DNA of 36,454 nucleotides from a virus, in the IMG/VR virus record IMGVR_UViG_3300030329_005938, positions 1 through 36,454 of that record, one strand, 5' to 3'. Made by a program: the position numbers and the translations under genes. Shown piece after piece: positions 7,791 through 17,800 of the stretch. The notes below the pieces were generated by a model. The model searched no databases, had not been told where the DNA came from, and saw only the letters and a program-made list of their open reading frames with translations. Each line of letters begins with the position of its first letter. Position 1 is the first letter of the stretch.

Positions 7791-10102
7791 ATTCTTCTAG
7801 ACTTGTCGTAGAGCGCCTTCGTGGCATGGATCAAAGGTACTACACACGGGCTGAAGCTGCTGCTTTGATCGAGGAAATGACCTGGGATCCTTACGACGGG
7901 TGGAAGAAATCCGGTGGCTACGATTTGGTTACGCAAGATTTGTATAATTGGCACAAGACAAATCCACGGGGTCTGCGAATCACATCGATTCATAGCTACT
8001 CAAAAGGCAAAAACTTCAACGAAATAATTTTCGAAACAAATACTGGAGCGTTGTGTCGACTCAACATTGGGAAAGGAAAAGGAACACCACCTGGTATCGA
8101 TGGTTTATTTTCAGTAGATCCTTTCGAATTTTTAAAAGACATTGATGACATTGAATACAACGGCAACACTATCGGATTTGTACCGACTGAAGCCATACCA
8201 TCAATTGAAGGAACGACTCCGCTTGGCAGAAAGCGGTTTGTCCCTCGTGTAAACGACATCGGAAGTCAGTCTTGTACCTTTGGTGGTCGTTTGTACATGG
8301 TCAACGGTGTAGATGACCCTATTGTTTACGATGGTCGTAGGGTTCATAGGGCTGGATTCAATCAAAAACCAGCACAACCCAAAGGCTCCGTTGTAATGAG
8401 ACGGTATCACAACACCTTTATGGCTGAAGGTGGTGAAGATGGTCGGTACTTTTTGGGAACAAAGCTTAAGAATATTGGCTTGGGAAGTTTGAAACCAAAG
8501 GGAGCCAAGTACACTCTTCCAGATAGCGATGGAACGGCTAAAGCGAAAAATTTCATTGATGGAAAAGTTTGCGGCTATCAGTACAAAGTTACTTTTGTAA
8601 ATGAACGAGCACAAGAAAGCTCAATGTCGGAAGCCAGTGAAATGGTTCGGTTCGAATGTGCTGACGGCAAAAAACGATTTGTGTCGCTCGAACTTCCGAT
8701 TGGAGACAAGTCCGTCGTAGCGCGACGAATTTATCGAACCAGGGATTTGTTGGATGACTTTGGTAATCCAATTGGTCCTGAGTTTGGTCGTAACTTTTAT
8801 TTTGTTCGTGAAATAGAAGACAACGAAACAACGCGGTTTGAAGATTTGTTGGCTGATTCGAACTTGGGCTCTTTGACTGATGACTTTGATTTCGGCGATA
8901 TGCCCATAGGATCCCGATTCATTGCATCGTTCAAAAATTGTTTGTTTTTGGCTGGTGGTCCAGACAACCTCGTTCAATTTAGCGCCAGTGGAATGCCAGA
9001 AGTCTTTCCTAAGCGAAACATGATTGATCTTGGCGATGCCGATGCAGGCAAAATTACAGGCATGTACGCCTCGACAAACACGCTGGCTGTATTCAAAGAG
9101 AAGGGCATTTACTTAATCACGCAAAAACAAGACGGTGGGTTCCAATACAAAACGATTAGCCGAGACGTTGGTTGCGTATCTCCACGATCAATTCGAGACA
9201 TTCCTTTCACCGGCCTCGCATTTTTGTCTGAAAAGGGTGTTTTTGTACTCAAAGGCTTCTTGGAAAACACGGATACCGCAACTGAAATAGTAAACCTGAG
9301 CACTCCGATCAAAGAGGTAATTGATCGAATCTGTGTAAGTTCTTCTTTTGGTTCTGTTGGTTGTGTAGACCGAACAAAGAAGGAATATTTGTTGTGTGTT
9401 CCAACTATTGGTGCTGAAAACAATTTGTTGCTCGTTTGGCATTACGATGTAGGTGCATGGAGCATTCGTAAAAACTATCCGATGAACTGTGCAGTTGAAA
9501 CTAAGGGTGGTCAATCACGAATATTTTTTGGCAGTAATAGAGACGACATGCCAGGAATATTTGTAATAAATGACTACTACAACTTCAAAAATGAATTGGG
9601 CAGTAACGTTGAGCCTGCACGATCAGGTGGACCGTCAGTTCGTACAGTTGAAAAAGATTTTCCTGTTTATGAAACAGCACCCCTTAAGCTGAATGGAGTT
9701 TATTCTGGTGTCCATGTTTCATATGTAAATTTGTATTGTGTTGCTTATGGTGATGAGCCAATAAAATTAAATTTAAAAATAAATAGAAATCAAGAAGTAA
9801 TTTTAGAATCCAATAAAGCCAGAATTCAACAACATATTGATGAGTCTGAGCGATTGGCCGTTTATGGTAAAGCTCGTTTTGACGAAGACAAATTTGGTTT
9901 CCATAGGCCGGTGGTCATACGATTTGACGTTACTCATTTCCACAAAACCCTTACTACTGAGTTTGCAGTAAGAGTTCTTCAGGATGCTTTGAGCAAATTT
10001 CCAAATCGATTGATGTTAGTTGGTTATTCAATTGACGCAAAACTTGGTGAGCAGAAAAACATCAGAATGATGACTGATGTTATCGCCCCAGGCCAGAGGT
10101 AA
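7787..10102 (+). CDS. Tail nozzle-like beta-propeller protein (gp12/gp10 type)
   Basis: A 771-aa protein starting at ATG 7787, overlapping the previous stop by 4 nt (ATGA), which suggests coupled translation. It shows the repeated hydrophobic-strand pattern of phage nozzle proteins. Typical phrases are FGGRLYMVNGVDDPIVYDG (about residues 165-184) and STNTLAVFKEKGIYLIT (about 429-445). These describe looking up a value, then printing it on a propeller blade, and similar lines occur in T7 gp12-like and P22 gp10-like proteins. The C-terminal 150 residues form another beta domain. It likely closes the tail tube until ejection. Length is close to T7 gp12 (about 794 aa). Confidence 0.7.
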   Translation: MNSSRLVVERLRGMDQRYYTRAEAAALIEEMTWDPYDGWKKSGGYDLVTQDLYNWHKTNPRGLRITSIHSYSKGKNFNEIIFETNTGALCRLNIGKGKGTPPGIDGLFSVDPFEFLKDIDDIEYNGNTIGFVPTEAIPSIEGTTPLGRKRFVPRVNDIGSQSCTFGGRLYMVNGVDDPIVYDGRRVHRAGFNQKPAQPKGSVVMRRYHNTFMAEGGEDGRYFLGTKLKNIGLGSLKPKGAKYTLPDSDGTAKAKNFIDGKVCGYQYKVTFVNERAQESSMSEASEMVRFECADGKKRFVSLELPIGDKSVVARRIYRTRDLLDDFGNPIGPEFGRNFYFVREIEDNETTRFEDLLADSNLGSLTDDFDFGDMPIGSRFIASFKNCLFLAGGPDNLVQFSASGMPEVFPKRNMIDLGDADAGKITGMYASTNTLAVFKEKGIYLITQKQDGGFQYKTISRDVGCVSPRSIRDIPFTGLAFLSEKGVFVLKGFLENTDTATEIVNLSTPIKEVIDRICVSSSFGSVGCVDRTKKEYLLCVPTIGAENNLLLVWHYDVGAWSIRKNYPMNCAVETKGGQSRIFFGSNRDDMPGIFVINDYYNFKNELGSNVEPARSGGPSVRTVEKDFPVYETAPLKLNGVYSGVHVSYVNLYCVAYGDEPIKLNLKINRNQEVILESNKARIQQHIDESERLAVYGKARFDEDKFGFHRPVVIRFDVTHFHKTLTTEFAVRVLQDALSKFPNRLMLVGYSIDAKLGEQKNIRMMTDVIAPGQR

Positions 10103-10104
10103 TC

Positions 10105-11124
10105 ATGTCATTGAAATTTCCGACTATTCGTCCTGAAACATCAGAGATTGTTGAACCCGATGATTTGAATTTAAATCTCAAACAATTTGTAGATGAAATA
10201 AACGGCAACCTAACTCATGAGAATTTGTCTGACTTCGATCTTACTGAGGGAATGTTTGAAGATGATTCATTCAGTGAGGCATTTCAGTCTTCTTTTACGA
10301 TGGATGGTACAAGTGTTGTTTCGAATGGATTTCAATGCAGCAAGAACTCGGCAGGTTTTATCAGAAAAGATGTAGATGGTAAAAAAATGCCATTGATTGA
10401 TTTTTTTGCTGATCGTGATGGTTACATCATTATTGACTTTTCAATTGCTTTTGAGTGGGTTGGAAGTGGTCTTTTGTCGGTTGAAGAAGCTGATCGTTTT
10501 CAACTCATAGAAGCCCATTACCCGGTTCGTCACGATTCTTTGTATTGGGGTACAACATCAGAAACAAATAAACTTACTGCTGGCGGTTGGTTGGGAGCAA
10601 GTGTTTCACCTGTTTTGCCAGAAGGTTCTCCTAATTTGTTAGTTGCTACTACTACTGGAAATGAAGTTTCACCGTTTACAAACATAAATTTCCCACAAGG
10701 CAAATGGACGGTCGATGCTAATGATCGTTTTGCTATGAAAGTCAGGGTTTTATCAAACGGTAATGAAATTTGTGAATCAGGTTGGATTTATAATGGAACC
10801 GATAAAAATTCAGTATTTTTAACTGGTGTATTGCCTGTTAGGTCTGGACTTAATGAAATTAGAACTGAAATAGCAGCAGCGATGCTTGTTAATCAAATTG
10901 GTACTTTTCCTGGTATTAGAGCAAAAGAAAACGGAAAAAAAGGTAAGTTTTTTCCTAAATCATTTTACTCCGCAAGAAACGTAGCGATGCCGTTGCCTGA
11001 AACTCGTAAGCCTACTGCAGATGAAATTTCCGATTCTCAAGTAAGCAAAGATGACGACATAATTTTGGGTATTGATTGTTATGTCAGCGCGGCAAACCTT
11101 GTTGTTCAGTATAGGAAAGCATAA
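10105..11124 (+). CDS. Fibre-like virion protein A of a three-gene set
   Basis: A 339-aa protein with AGAGG before ATG 10105. It has a short helical N-terminus containing NLKQFVDEINGNLTHENLSD, followed by beta-rich sequence with no catalytic motif. It ends in a beta strand (NLVVQYRKA). The next two genes have the same plan: an N-terminal helix, an Asn/Gly-rich turn and an acidic stretch, then a beta-rich body and a final strand. Such an N-terminus would serve as an attachment peg on the tail hub, with the body exposed. No homologue can be named. It follows the nozzle gene directly, where podoviruses place fibre or spike subunits. Confidence 0.6.
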   Translation: MSLKFPTIRPETSEIVEPDDLNLNLKQFVDEINGNLTHENLSDFDLTEGMFEDDSFSEAFQSSFTMDGTSVVSNGFQCSKNSAGFIRKDVDGKKMPLIDFFADRDGYIIIDFSIAFEWVGSGLLSVEEADRFQLIEAHYPVRHDSLYWGTTSETNKLTAGGWLGASVSPVLPEGSPNLLVATTTGNEVSPFTNINFPQGKWTVDANDRFAMKVRVLSNGNEICESGWIYNGTDKNSVFLTGVLPVRSGLNEIRTEIAAAMLVNQIGTFPGIRAKENGKKGKFFPKSFYSARNVAMPLPETRKPTADEISDSQVSKDDDIILGIDCYVSAANLVVQYRKA

Positions 11125-12077
11125 TGGCATACAAGAAAGTACCAGAATTCGAATCTAATAAACCTATTTCGTCATCAGCTTTTAATAAAGCTTTTTCTGC
11201 ATTTGAAGATTTAAATTTAGATGGAGAAAATTTTGCTGACGAAAGCCTGGGTGTAGATCAAGTTCCTCAAAATATATCTCTTACTGATACCGATAAAATA
11301 ATTAAAGGCGAAGACTCATTTACAACTCAAAGCATCATACGAGGTGTGACTGAGGGCACGAACCCATTTAGGTCTTTCGAGGGGTCTGGGGTCACATACA
11401 GTGGGCAAAGATTCAAAGATCGGAATTTGCCCAACCTCAACAGAGTCACACTCAAAGGTGTGAAGAACGGAGATAAATTTATAATCAGAGCAAGCTGTGT
11501 CGTTGATGTTCCAGATGGTGGATGGAGAACATATTTTGCAGGTGTTCCACCGGTTTTTAAAATTGGATTGGTTCGAATCCCTGGTGAAGAGGGAATAACT
11601 AACGGTTCGAGTAATGCAAACACGACTCCTATTTATTCGACTGTGGCAACCTATAGGGTCGCATTCACTGGAAAAGTTCCAAGCGCATCATCACTTTCTC
11701 GCGAAGCTGTTGCGGAACATTCGCCTTCTGGTGGGGGATCTTATTTTCATAAAGATATAACGATGGATGCGGGAAAGTACTCTTATCGAGATACTCGCGG
11801 AGGTGCTGATACAGCAGAAGCACATGATCCAAATACAAATAAGTCTGGCTTACCGTTTCAAGGGTATCATAGTTACACCACAGCTTATTTATATGAGTGT
11901 GAGGCGGGCCATGACACAACTCAATCTTTTCGAGTCATGTGTTTTTTCGGAGGTGCTGATAAAGGTCACAGCACTCCCAATCTAAAGGTTGGTAAAGACC
12001 ATGGCTGTGGAGATCCAAAATTTGAATCAGCGAGAATTAGAGAATTTAAGCTCTTTTGTTATCAGGTGAAAAATTAA
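11124..12077 (+). CDS. Fibre-like virion protein B of a three-gene set
   Basis: A 317-aa protein whose ATG 11124 overlaps the previous stop by one base (TAATG), with AGGA upstream. The N-terminus contains ISSSAFNKAFSAFEDLNLDG and GENFADESLGVDQVP, similar in layout to the genes on both sides. The body is beta-rich with several Gly/Ser/His loops (HSPSGGGSYFHKDI, GCGDPKFESARI). It has four cysteines and a final strand (FKLFCYQVKN). Probably a subunit of the tail fibre or spike, or a tail-associated jelly-roll protein. Function is inferred from position only. Confidence 0.6.
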   Translation: MAYKKVPEFESNKPISSSAFNKAFSAFEDLNLDGENFADESLGVDQVPQNISLTDTDKIIKGEDSFTTQSIIRGVTEGTNPFRSFEGSGVTYSGQRFKDRNLPNLNRVTLKGVKNGDKFIIRASCVVDVPDGGWRTYFAGVPPVFKIGLVRIPGEEGITNGSSNANTTPIYSTVATYRVAFTGKVPSASSLSREAVAEHSPSGGGSYFHKDITMDAGKYSYRDTRGGADTAEAHDPNTNKSGLPFQGYHSYTTAYLYECEAGHDTTQSFRVMCFFGGADKGHSTPNLKVGKDHGCGDPKFESARIREFKLFCYQVKN

Positions 12078-12932
12078 ATGCCTATCAATCCAGCACTTTT
12101 CCCTGTGGTGGGACCGGGTGATGTCGTCTCAGCAACCGATATTCGCAACAGGCTCGAAGATTTAGAAAGATTGGTGAATGGCGGCATTACGCTAGCAGAT
12201 CTAAAAGTTTCTGCTGAATTTACAGAATCAGAACGAAAGATTTTCGGGACACGTCATATCGTGCGCCCTGAGTTTTACTCAGTTGCGAACACACGGGTGA
12301 TTGGAACGCCTGCCGATGTTTACTATCGCAATCGGTTCTTTTCATCGTTGAATAGATATGTAAGGCACGAAATTACAGGATCATATCAAACAGGAAACAG
12401 CGGCGTTGATTCCACGGTTCTGGATGCATTGCCTGCTGAAGCATGGACTCCGATTGATGGCATGGCCGCAAGCGTTGTTGTAAAGGGCGGAGAAACGGTT
12501 GATGCGATGGTGAATGGATCGTTGTACGCTTTTGGTGCTGGTGGCAGTGATGGGTTTTTTACAAGCCTTGAAGACCGATATAATGACACAGGTGACAGTG
12601 TTGGTTTTCCAAACAACGAACAACGAGCGGCATTTAATCGTGCCCAACAATGCGGTATTTTTAAAGCGTTTTTTATGCTGTACGTTGATTTGATGGATGG
12701 AAATGGACCTCAGCCTCAACGAGAAACTGAGCGTCGTATTTTCAACCGTGGAGAGGCAACATACCCGTTCCGAAAAACTCAGGTGTCATTTGCGACAAAA
12801 GTCCAACTGAGTCCTGGTGTGAACAAGATTTCGTATAGATGCCTTTATCGAATGCGCCAGGATGATAATATTGGGTTCAATCACGTATACATAGACAACA
12901 GAAATTTTTTCGTTGATGTCCACTATAAATGA
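12078..12932 (+). CDS. Fibre-like virion protein C of a three-gene set
   Basis: A 284-aa protein that starts at ATG 12078 immediately after the previous stop, with CAGGTGA upstream. Its N-terminus has a clear short coiled coil (ATDIRNRLEDLERLVNGGIT) and then DLKVSAEFTESE, matching the peg-like layout of the two preceding proteins. The beta-rich body ends with PGVNKISYRCLYRMRQ and a terminal strand (NFFVDVHYK). It could trimerise through the N-terminal helix like other phage fibre pegs. The specific role is unknown. Confidence 0.6.
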   Translation: MPINPALFPVVGPGDVVSATDIRNRLEDLERLVNGGITLADLKVSAEFTESERKIFGTRHIVRPEFYSVANTRVIGTPADVYYRNRFFSSLNRYVRHEITGSYQTGNSGVDSTVLDALPAEAWTPIDGMAASVVVKGGETVDAMVNGSLYAFGAGGSDGFFTSLEDRYNDTGDSVGFPNNEQRAAFNRAQQCGIFKAFFMLYVDLMDGNGPQPQRETERRIFNRGEATYPFRKTQVSFATKVQLSPGVNKISYRCLYRMRQDDNIGFNHVYIDNRNFFVDVHYK

Positions 12933-12953
12933 TAAGCTAAATTTGAGGTTTTG

Positions 12954-13400
12954 ATGGCAGTTGCTGACTATGCATTGGCGGGTGGAAGTGGCGCACTGGG
13001 CGGGGCAGGAACTGGTGCTGCTATCGGCTCTGCAATTGGTGGACCTCTTGGTACAGGAATCGGTGCAGGTGTCGGCGCTCTCATTGGTGGTGGTCTCGGC
13101 TTACTCGGACAATCACAAGCCGATAAGCAAGCTGAAGAACAAAAACGACTGGTGCAAAAACAAACACGTCGTGCCAAAAATTTAGCAGCAAAGCAACGAA
13201 GTGTTGAGCGTAGATCAATAGCACAAAACAAAGAGGCATCTGCACGAGCCCTCAAAGAGGGTCGAGATATTCAACCTCCAACTATTGGAGGACAACAATT
13301 TGCTTTGATTCAAAGCATGGCAGTTGGATCTGGAAGCCCTTTCGATTCTTTTATTCAGCGCACGTATGGTCGACCACAAACATCTGACCCCACGGTGTAG
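12954..13400 (+). CDS. Glycine-zipper membrane-active internal protein
   Basis: A 148-aa protein. ATG 12954 is preferred over the in-frame TTG at 12951 because GAGG at 12945-12948 is properly spaced for it. Residues about 8-55 are a Gly/Ala-rich hydrophobic stretch with repeated GxxxG spacing (GAAIGSAIGGPLGTGIGAGV), a glycine zipper that can insert in membranes and oligomerise. Residues 56-100 form a basic/Gln-rich helix (EEQKRLVQKQTRRAKNLAAK). It opens the ejection-protein block and resembles in size and design the small internal virion proteins (T7 gp14-like) that form the envelope channel for DNA. The analogy is structural, not by sequence identity. Confidence 0.6.
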   Translation: MAVADYALAGGSGALGGAGTGAAIGSAIGGPLGTGIGAGVGALIGGGLGLLGQSQADKQAEEQKRLVQKQTRRAKNLAAKQRSVERRSIAQNKEASARALKEGRDIQPPTIGGQQFALIQSMAVGSGSPFDSFIQRTYGRPQTSDPTV

Positions 13401-13408
13401 GAGAAATC

Positions 13409-14344
13409 ATGGTTCAAAGACTTACCACTGAAGACATGCAAGCGTTGGGTCTCAAAGATGCATTTTCATCGAAGCAAAAACAAGAGGGTGCAATTGCAGG
13501 CTCAGCCATTGATTTGGGTATGGATTTTTCTGATTACCTGGGGCGCATTTTTGATGCAAACCTGTTGAGAAATATCGGTAAAGGTACAATTGCTCGCGGT
13601 AAACAACTTGATAAATCAGCAGGAGCAGGAGCCGCACAACGTTTGGCAAACGTTACAGGTCAAAGAACTGCAGCAGCACGGGATGTCATGAAAAAAGCAG
13701 CCACAGTTGCTGCTCAAGATCCTACAGGTGCTGGTGCGGTTCAACTTGCACGGGACGTTCAGACGACTCAGCAACGTGCTGGTGACTCAAGCAAAGAGTT
13801 GACGGCTGAAATGGATGTAGCTCTCAAACAGAAAGCGTTTGCAGAAAAGATTCGGGCTCTTGGTGAGCAACAAAAATTAACGGCAGAGCAAGAAAAGAAG
13901 AAAGCTAGACTTGGTTTAGCTACTGATATTTTCGAGGGTGCCGGAAAGCTTGCACAAGCTCTTGAACCGCCCACTTATGAAGCAAAACTTGACGCTCAAC
14001 AAAGACGTCAAGGGTTGAAAGCTCTACGAGCCCAGAAAAAAGCATTGAAGAAATTCGAAGCAGGCGATCTCGAAGGTGCCAAAAAATTGAGAGACAAAGC
14101 AAAAGAAGCAAGAGATGCCCGGTCACGTTTGCAACAAGAGCGAGATGCCATAACTATTGCAGAATTCAAAAAACTTCAGGCTAAGGCAGGCGCTCAAGAA
14201 GGATCCACTGAAAAGGTTAAAAAGCTCTTAGAGGGATTGAATACGCCTGGGGGATACTCGAATCTTACACCTGAGCAAGTGGCAGACCTGAAGGATTATA
14301 TTGGCGACAGAGTTGTTACCGGCCAACCACCGAAATCTAAATAA
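13409..14344 (+). CDS. Lys/Ala-rich helical internal virion protein
   Basis: A 311-aa, almost wholly helical protein with a good site (TAGGAGAAATC) before ATG 13409. It is rich in Ala, Lys, Gln and Glu. It has long heptad-like runs (MDVALKQKAFAEKIRALGEQ, then ALRAQKKALKKFEAGDLEGA) and no catalytic motif. Residues about 75-130 are Ala/Gly-rich and could pack in a tube. Between a glycine-zipper protein and a 1098-aa coiled-coil protein, it fits the second internal (ejection) protein of a podovirus core, like T7 gp15 in place though not in sequence. The stop overlaps the next start by one base. Confidence 0.55.
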   Translation: MVQRLTTEDMQALGLKDAFSSKQKQEGAIAGSAIDLGMDFSDYLGRIFDANLLRNIGKGTIARGKQLDKSAGAGAAQRLANVTGQRTAAARDVMKKAATVAAQDPTGAGAVQLARDVQTTQQRAGDSSKELTAEMDVALKQKAFAEKIRALGEQQKLTAEQEKKKARLGLATDIFEGAGKLAQALEPPTYEAKLDAQQRRQGLKALRAQKKALKKFEAGDLEGAKKLRDKAKEARDARSRLQQERDAITIAEFKKLQAKAGAQEGSTEKVKKLLEGLNTPGGYSNLTPEQVADLKDYIGDRVVTGQPPKSK

Positions 14345-14880
14345 TGCCGTGGGTAGATGGCACATATGTGCCCAATAGAAGGGCCGACACAACGAGTGAA
14401 ATCGTATCCACAAATGTGTCTACGGTGGTTGCCCCGGTTGAGCTTGAAGAGAGCTTGATCGAGAATGACTTTTTCACAGAATCTGTGGTTTTCAACAAGT
14501 TTTCAACAGGTTCGTTTACTGCATCTGTAATTAAAAAATTGGTGCCATCAGGCGTAGTGTCGGTTGCTAATGGACTGAGAGCATTGTTTTCACCCGGCTT
14601 CGTTAATACGGAGTTGATTGAGAACGGTGCCGTTACCGGCGCTAAAATGACCAACCCTATTAAAGTTGCCCTCATCAATGGTGGATCCGCTGGGGTTCAT
14701 ACGGTTACGGGTATCAAGATCGAAGACGAGTTGATTTGCGTTCTGGAGCAGAACGGAACCTCTGGCTTGTTGACTGATCTTACAAGTGAGTTTTCAATCA
14801 TCAAAGCTGATACGATTACAAATGTTGGCGGCACGGCAACGAGCAGCGACAAGCTTGTAGTATTGTATTTGAGCAAATGA
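14344..14880 (+). CDS. Small beta-rich virion protein of unknown role
   Basis: A 178-aa protein; ATG 14344 shares one base with the previous stop, so translation is probably coupled. The first 90 residues are Thr/Ser/Val-rich. The phrase NTELIENGAVTGAKMTNP belongs to the loose NGAVTxAK turn repeats common in phage fibre-type proteins. The C-terminal 80 residues form an even beta pattern (AGVHTVTGIKIEDELICVLE and TATSSDKLVVLYLSK). No enzymatic residues are seen. It sits among ejection proteins, so it may be a minor core or tail component. Confidence 0.6.
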   Translation: MPWVDGTYVPNRRADTTSEIVSTNVSTVVAPVELEESLIENDFFTESVVFNKFSTGSFTASVIKKLVPSGVVSVANGLRALFSPGFVNTELIENGAVTGAKMTNPIKVALINGGSAGVHTVTGIKIEDELICVLEQNGTSGLLTDLTSEFSIIKADTITNVGGTATSSDKLVVLYLSK

Positions 14881-14890
14881 AGAGGCGGAT

Positions 14891-17800
14891 ATGTCAGATT
14901 TTACAGAACGCATGTACCAAAAGTTTTTGCCTACAACTGAGGCTTACATCAAATCTGTTCAGGCAAGTCATCAAGACCCAATGAAGCGCATTGCTTTGAT
15001 CAACAAAGAAATTGCAACACTGACCAATCCGAGAAATCTTCGAGCCGCATCCAAACAAAGCGTTGGAGCTTGGACGCAACTTCTTTCAAAGTATTTAGAT
15101 TTGCAAAAAGCATCTGAGGCTGGAAGAAAAAAAGCGATAAAAAAACTTGCTGATAACCTTGATAACTACAACAATACATACAATGATTTAGAATCAAAAA
15201 TAAAAAGTGAAGAATCATTGAAAAATATTCAAGCTTATGTAGGAAAATTGAAAACAGCTAGAAATGCTGAAGTATTTTTGCGAACTAAACTTCCTGCACT
15301 CGTAAACGAGAAAGCAGCAGGAAAAGATCAGACTAAGGCTCAATTGTTCGCGCTACGTGAAATTAGAAGACAACTTCTTACTCCTGAAAAAGAAGGAGCT
15401 ACAGCTTCATATCCATTAGCAGAAAAGGCAATCGGAAAGATTTTTTTAGAAAAACTGGCGGTCGCTTCAATTGATCCCAGATTTTCTACGCCAAGCGGTA
15501 AAAAGAAACTACAACAGATTTTAAAAGCGCACAATGATGGCACTAACCTTTTTAATATAGAATCATATTTTGATTATACGTATCCAGACTTGCGTGGTGC
15601 AAAGGATTCAATTTTAGCAAATCCGAGAAAGAACATACCGATAAACGCTAAAAATGAACTTTTAAATGATGTCGATTTGGATGCGTATGTTGGGTACGAA
15701 GACGACATTGCATGGGTAAAAGGAAAAATTAACGGTACTGACAAGCCCGTAGCCTTACCCGCTGTCGAAGACTCATATGCAGCAAAAAAAGCATATGTTG
15801 AAGCATTGGTTCCTAAGGGCCTTACGCTTGATGAGCAAAGCGATCGCATCATTATTGACGATGCTGCAACTCCACAAAACCAAAAGATTGCAACAGAGTT
15901 TTTGTCCAAAAACATTGGCAAAGCCCCGAAATACAGTGACTTCATAGAATCAGAGCCAATCAAACAATTGGCGTCTGGTATTACATCTGGAACTTCCGCT
16001 CAAAAAAGGATGCTCGAAAGGGCCGCTGAACTTGAAGACCAGAAGATTTCGCTGATGCAGCTTGCCATGGTCGACAAAGATCTGACTCCTGCCGAAAAAT
16101 CTGTTTTGAGAAACCCACTGTTTACGAGGACTGGATTTCGTCGCACTGCTCCATACCAATTGCTGAAGCGAACACAAGGTTTAGATGCGAGTTTGGATGC
16201 ATTAGACGCTCGGTTGCAGGAATTTGATCAACCAGAGGAGCCCGCTGATGTTCCTGTTGCACAGGATGTAACACCAGGTGAAAAAACCGGTGTTCCCGTC
16301 ATTCCAGCTACAGTAAAAATCTTTCAAGATGCGGTGACTCGATATGACGTAAGCGGAAATATTGGCCCACTTCTTGCGGTAAGGGATGCATTTTTTGCAA
16401 TGCCTGTAGCTGTAAGGGACAATTTTCCTAAAATTTTTAAAGAGCAGTTGGCAAATCTCAGCAACGACAAATTCCCATTGGTTGATCCATCCGATCCACG
16501 AAAAATAATTTTGTTGGATGAAACAACGTCAAAAGGTGGATTCGATCGTAAAGCTCGATTGGATGCTTTGATGGCGTCTCTGGATCAAACCGAACTGACC
16601 ACAGAAACCGTCAGTGATTTTATCGCATCACTTGGAGAAGACGATTCACAAGACAATGTAAACCGATTGAAAAGTATGGTGAACTTGATGGGCGTTTACA
16701 TGACAAGGTCTACAGAAACATTTGATGCACCTGCAAGTGCTCTTGGCAAGGGTGCAGACCGGTTTGAAGATCCGGGAGGCACGCTTGGCAAAGCGTTGGC
16801 TGACGCCGAGACTCCTGAAGAAATAGCTGCGATCAAAGAGAGGGCTGTTCGATTCGCTCAAAGGAGTAGTATTGGGTATGACCCAAACGTGTACGGAACA
16901 TACCCCGGTATTGAATCTGTTGACCCTGATGAGGTTGCACCTGATCAGCCGCCTGTAGAGCAGCCTGTGGAGCAGCCTGAGGCCCCTCCACCTGCCCCAC
17001 CAAGCCGCATGGACCGCCGGATTGCAAGGAGGGCCAAACGACTCGAAGCAAAACAACGTGCCGCAGAACTTGCCGCAGCGGAGCAACAACGAGAAGAACT
17101 TGAACTGAGAAATCTTGATCGAGACCTTGAGCGTGATGATGAGGAAGACGCACTTGCGGAGGAGGAGTACTTCGATGAAGTGATCGACATTCCTACTCTC
17201 AAAGAAGGAACGCTCGAAACTGATCCTGATCGATTTGCTGATCAACAAAAAATGATTGGCAATGTAGACATTAAATTGAAAGAATTTCAACAAAGAAGAC
17301 GAGACGAAGCCGCCAAGAAAGCTACGGATCAAGAGGTTGCTGACGCTGCGTCAGATCGAATTCAAGATCCCCTTGCAATGGACGTGGGTCCAGTACGATC
17401 AATTTTTGATACGCCGCCTGCTCCAACAAAACCGAGTGGGAAAGCTCGCGAGGAAAAAGACCCATTCAATATGGGACTCCCGGTGCCTCCTCCGAAATCA
17501 GAGGAAGAATCAACCAACGATTTGTTGATCGCAGGAATGCCAAGATCATACGAAGTTCCACATTTCGAATCGCCACGAGGGACTACTCTTGTTGACCAAA
17601 GAAGTACAGCAGACCGACTCGAAGTGTTGAACCTTACTTTGAAAGATTTAAATGTATCGCCTGAATTTGCCAACCTTGCGTCCGAAGTTGAAAAAGAACT
17701 ATCTAGTGCTGAAGGGTTCCAGATGCGAAATTTGATACAGACTGGAAGATTCGCGCCCGGTACTCCAAGAGGTGATTACTATGGTACAGACCGTTTTGGT

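Noticed and set aside
16646-17332. 228-codon antisense frame opposite the coiled-coil gene
   Set aside because: Low-complexity product mirroring the charged coiled-coil codons; no ribosome site or family signal.
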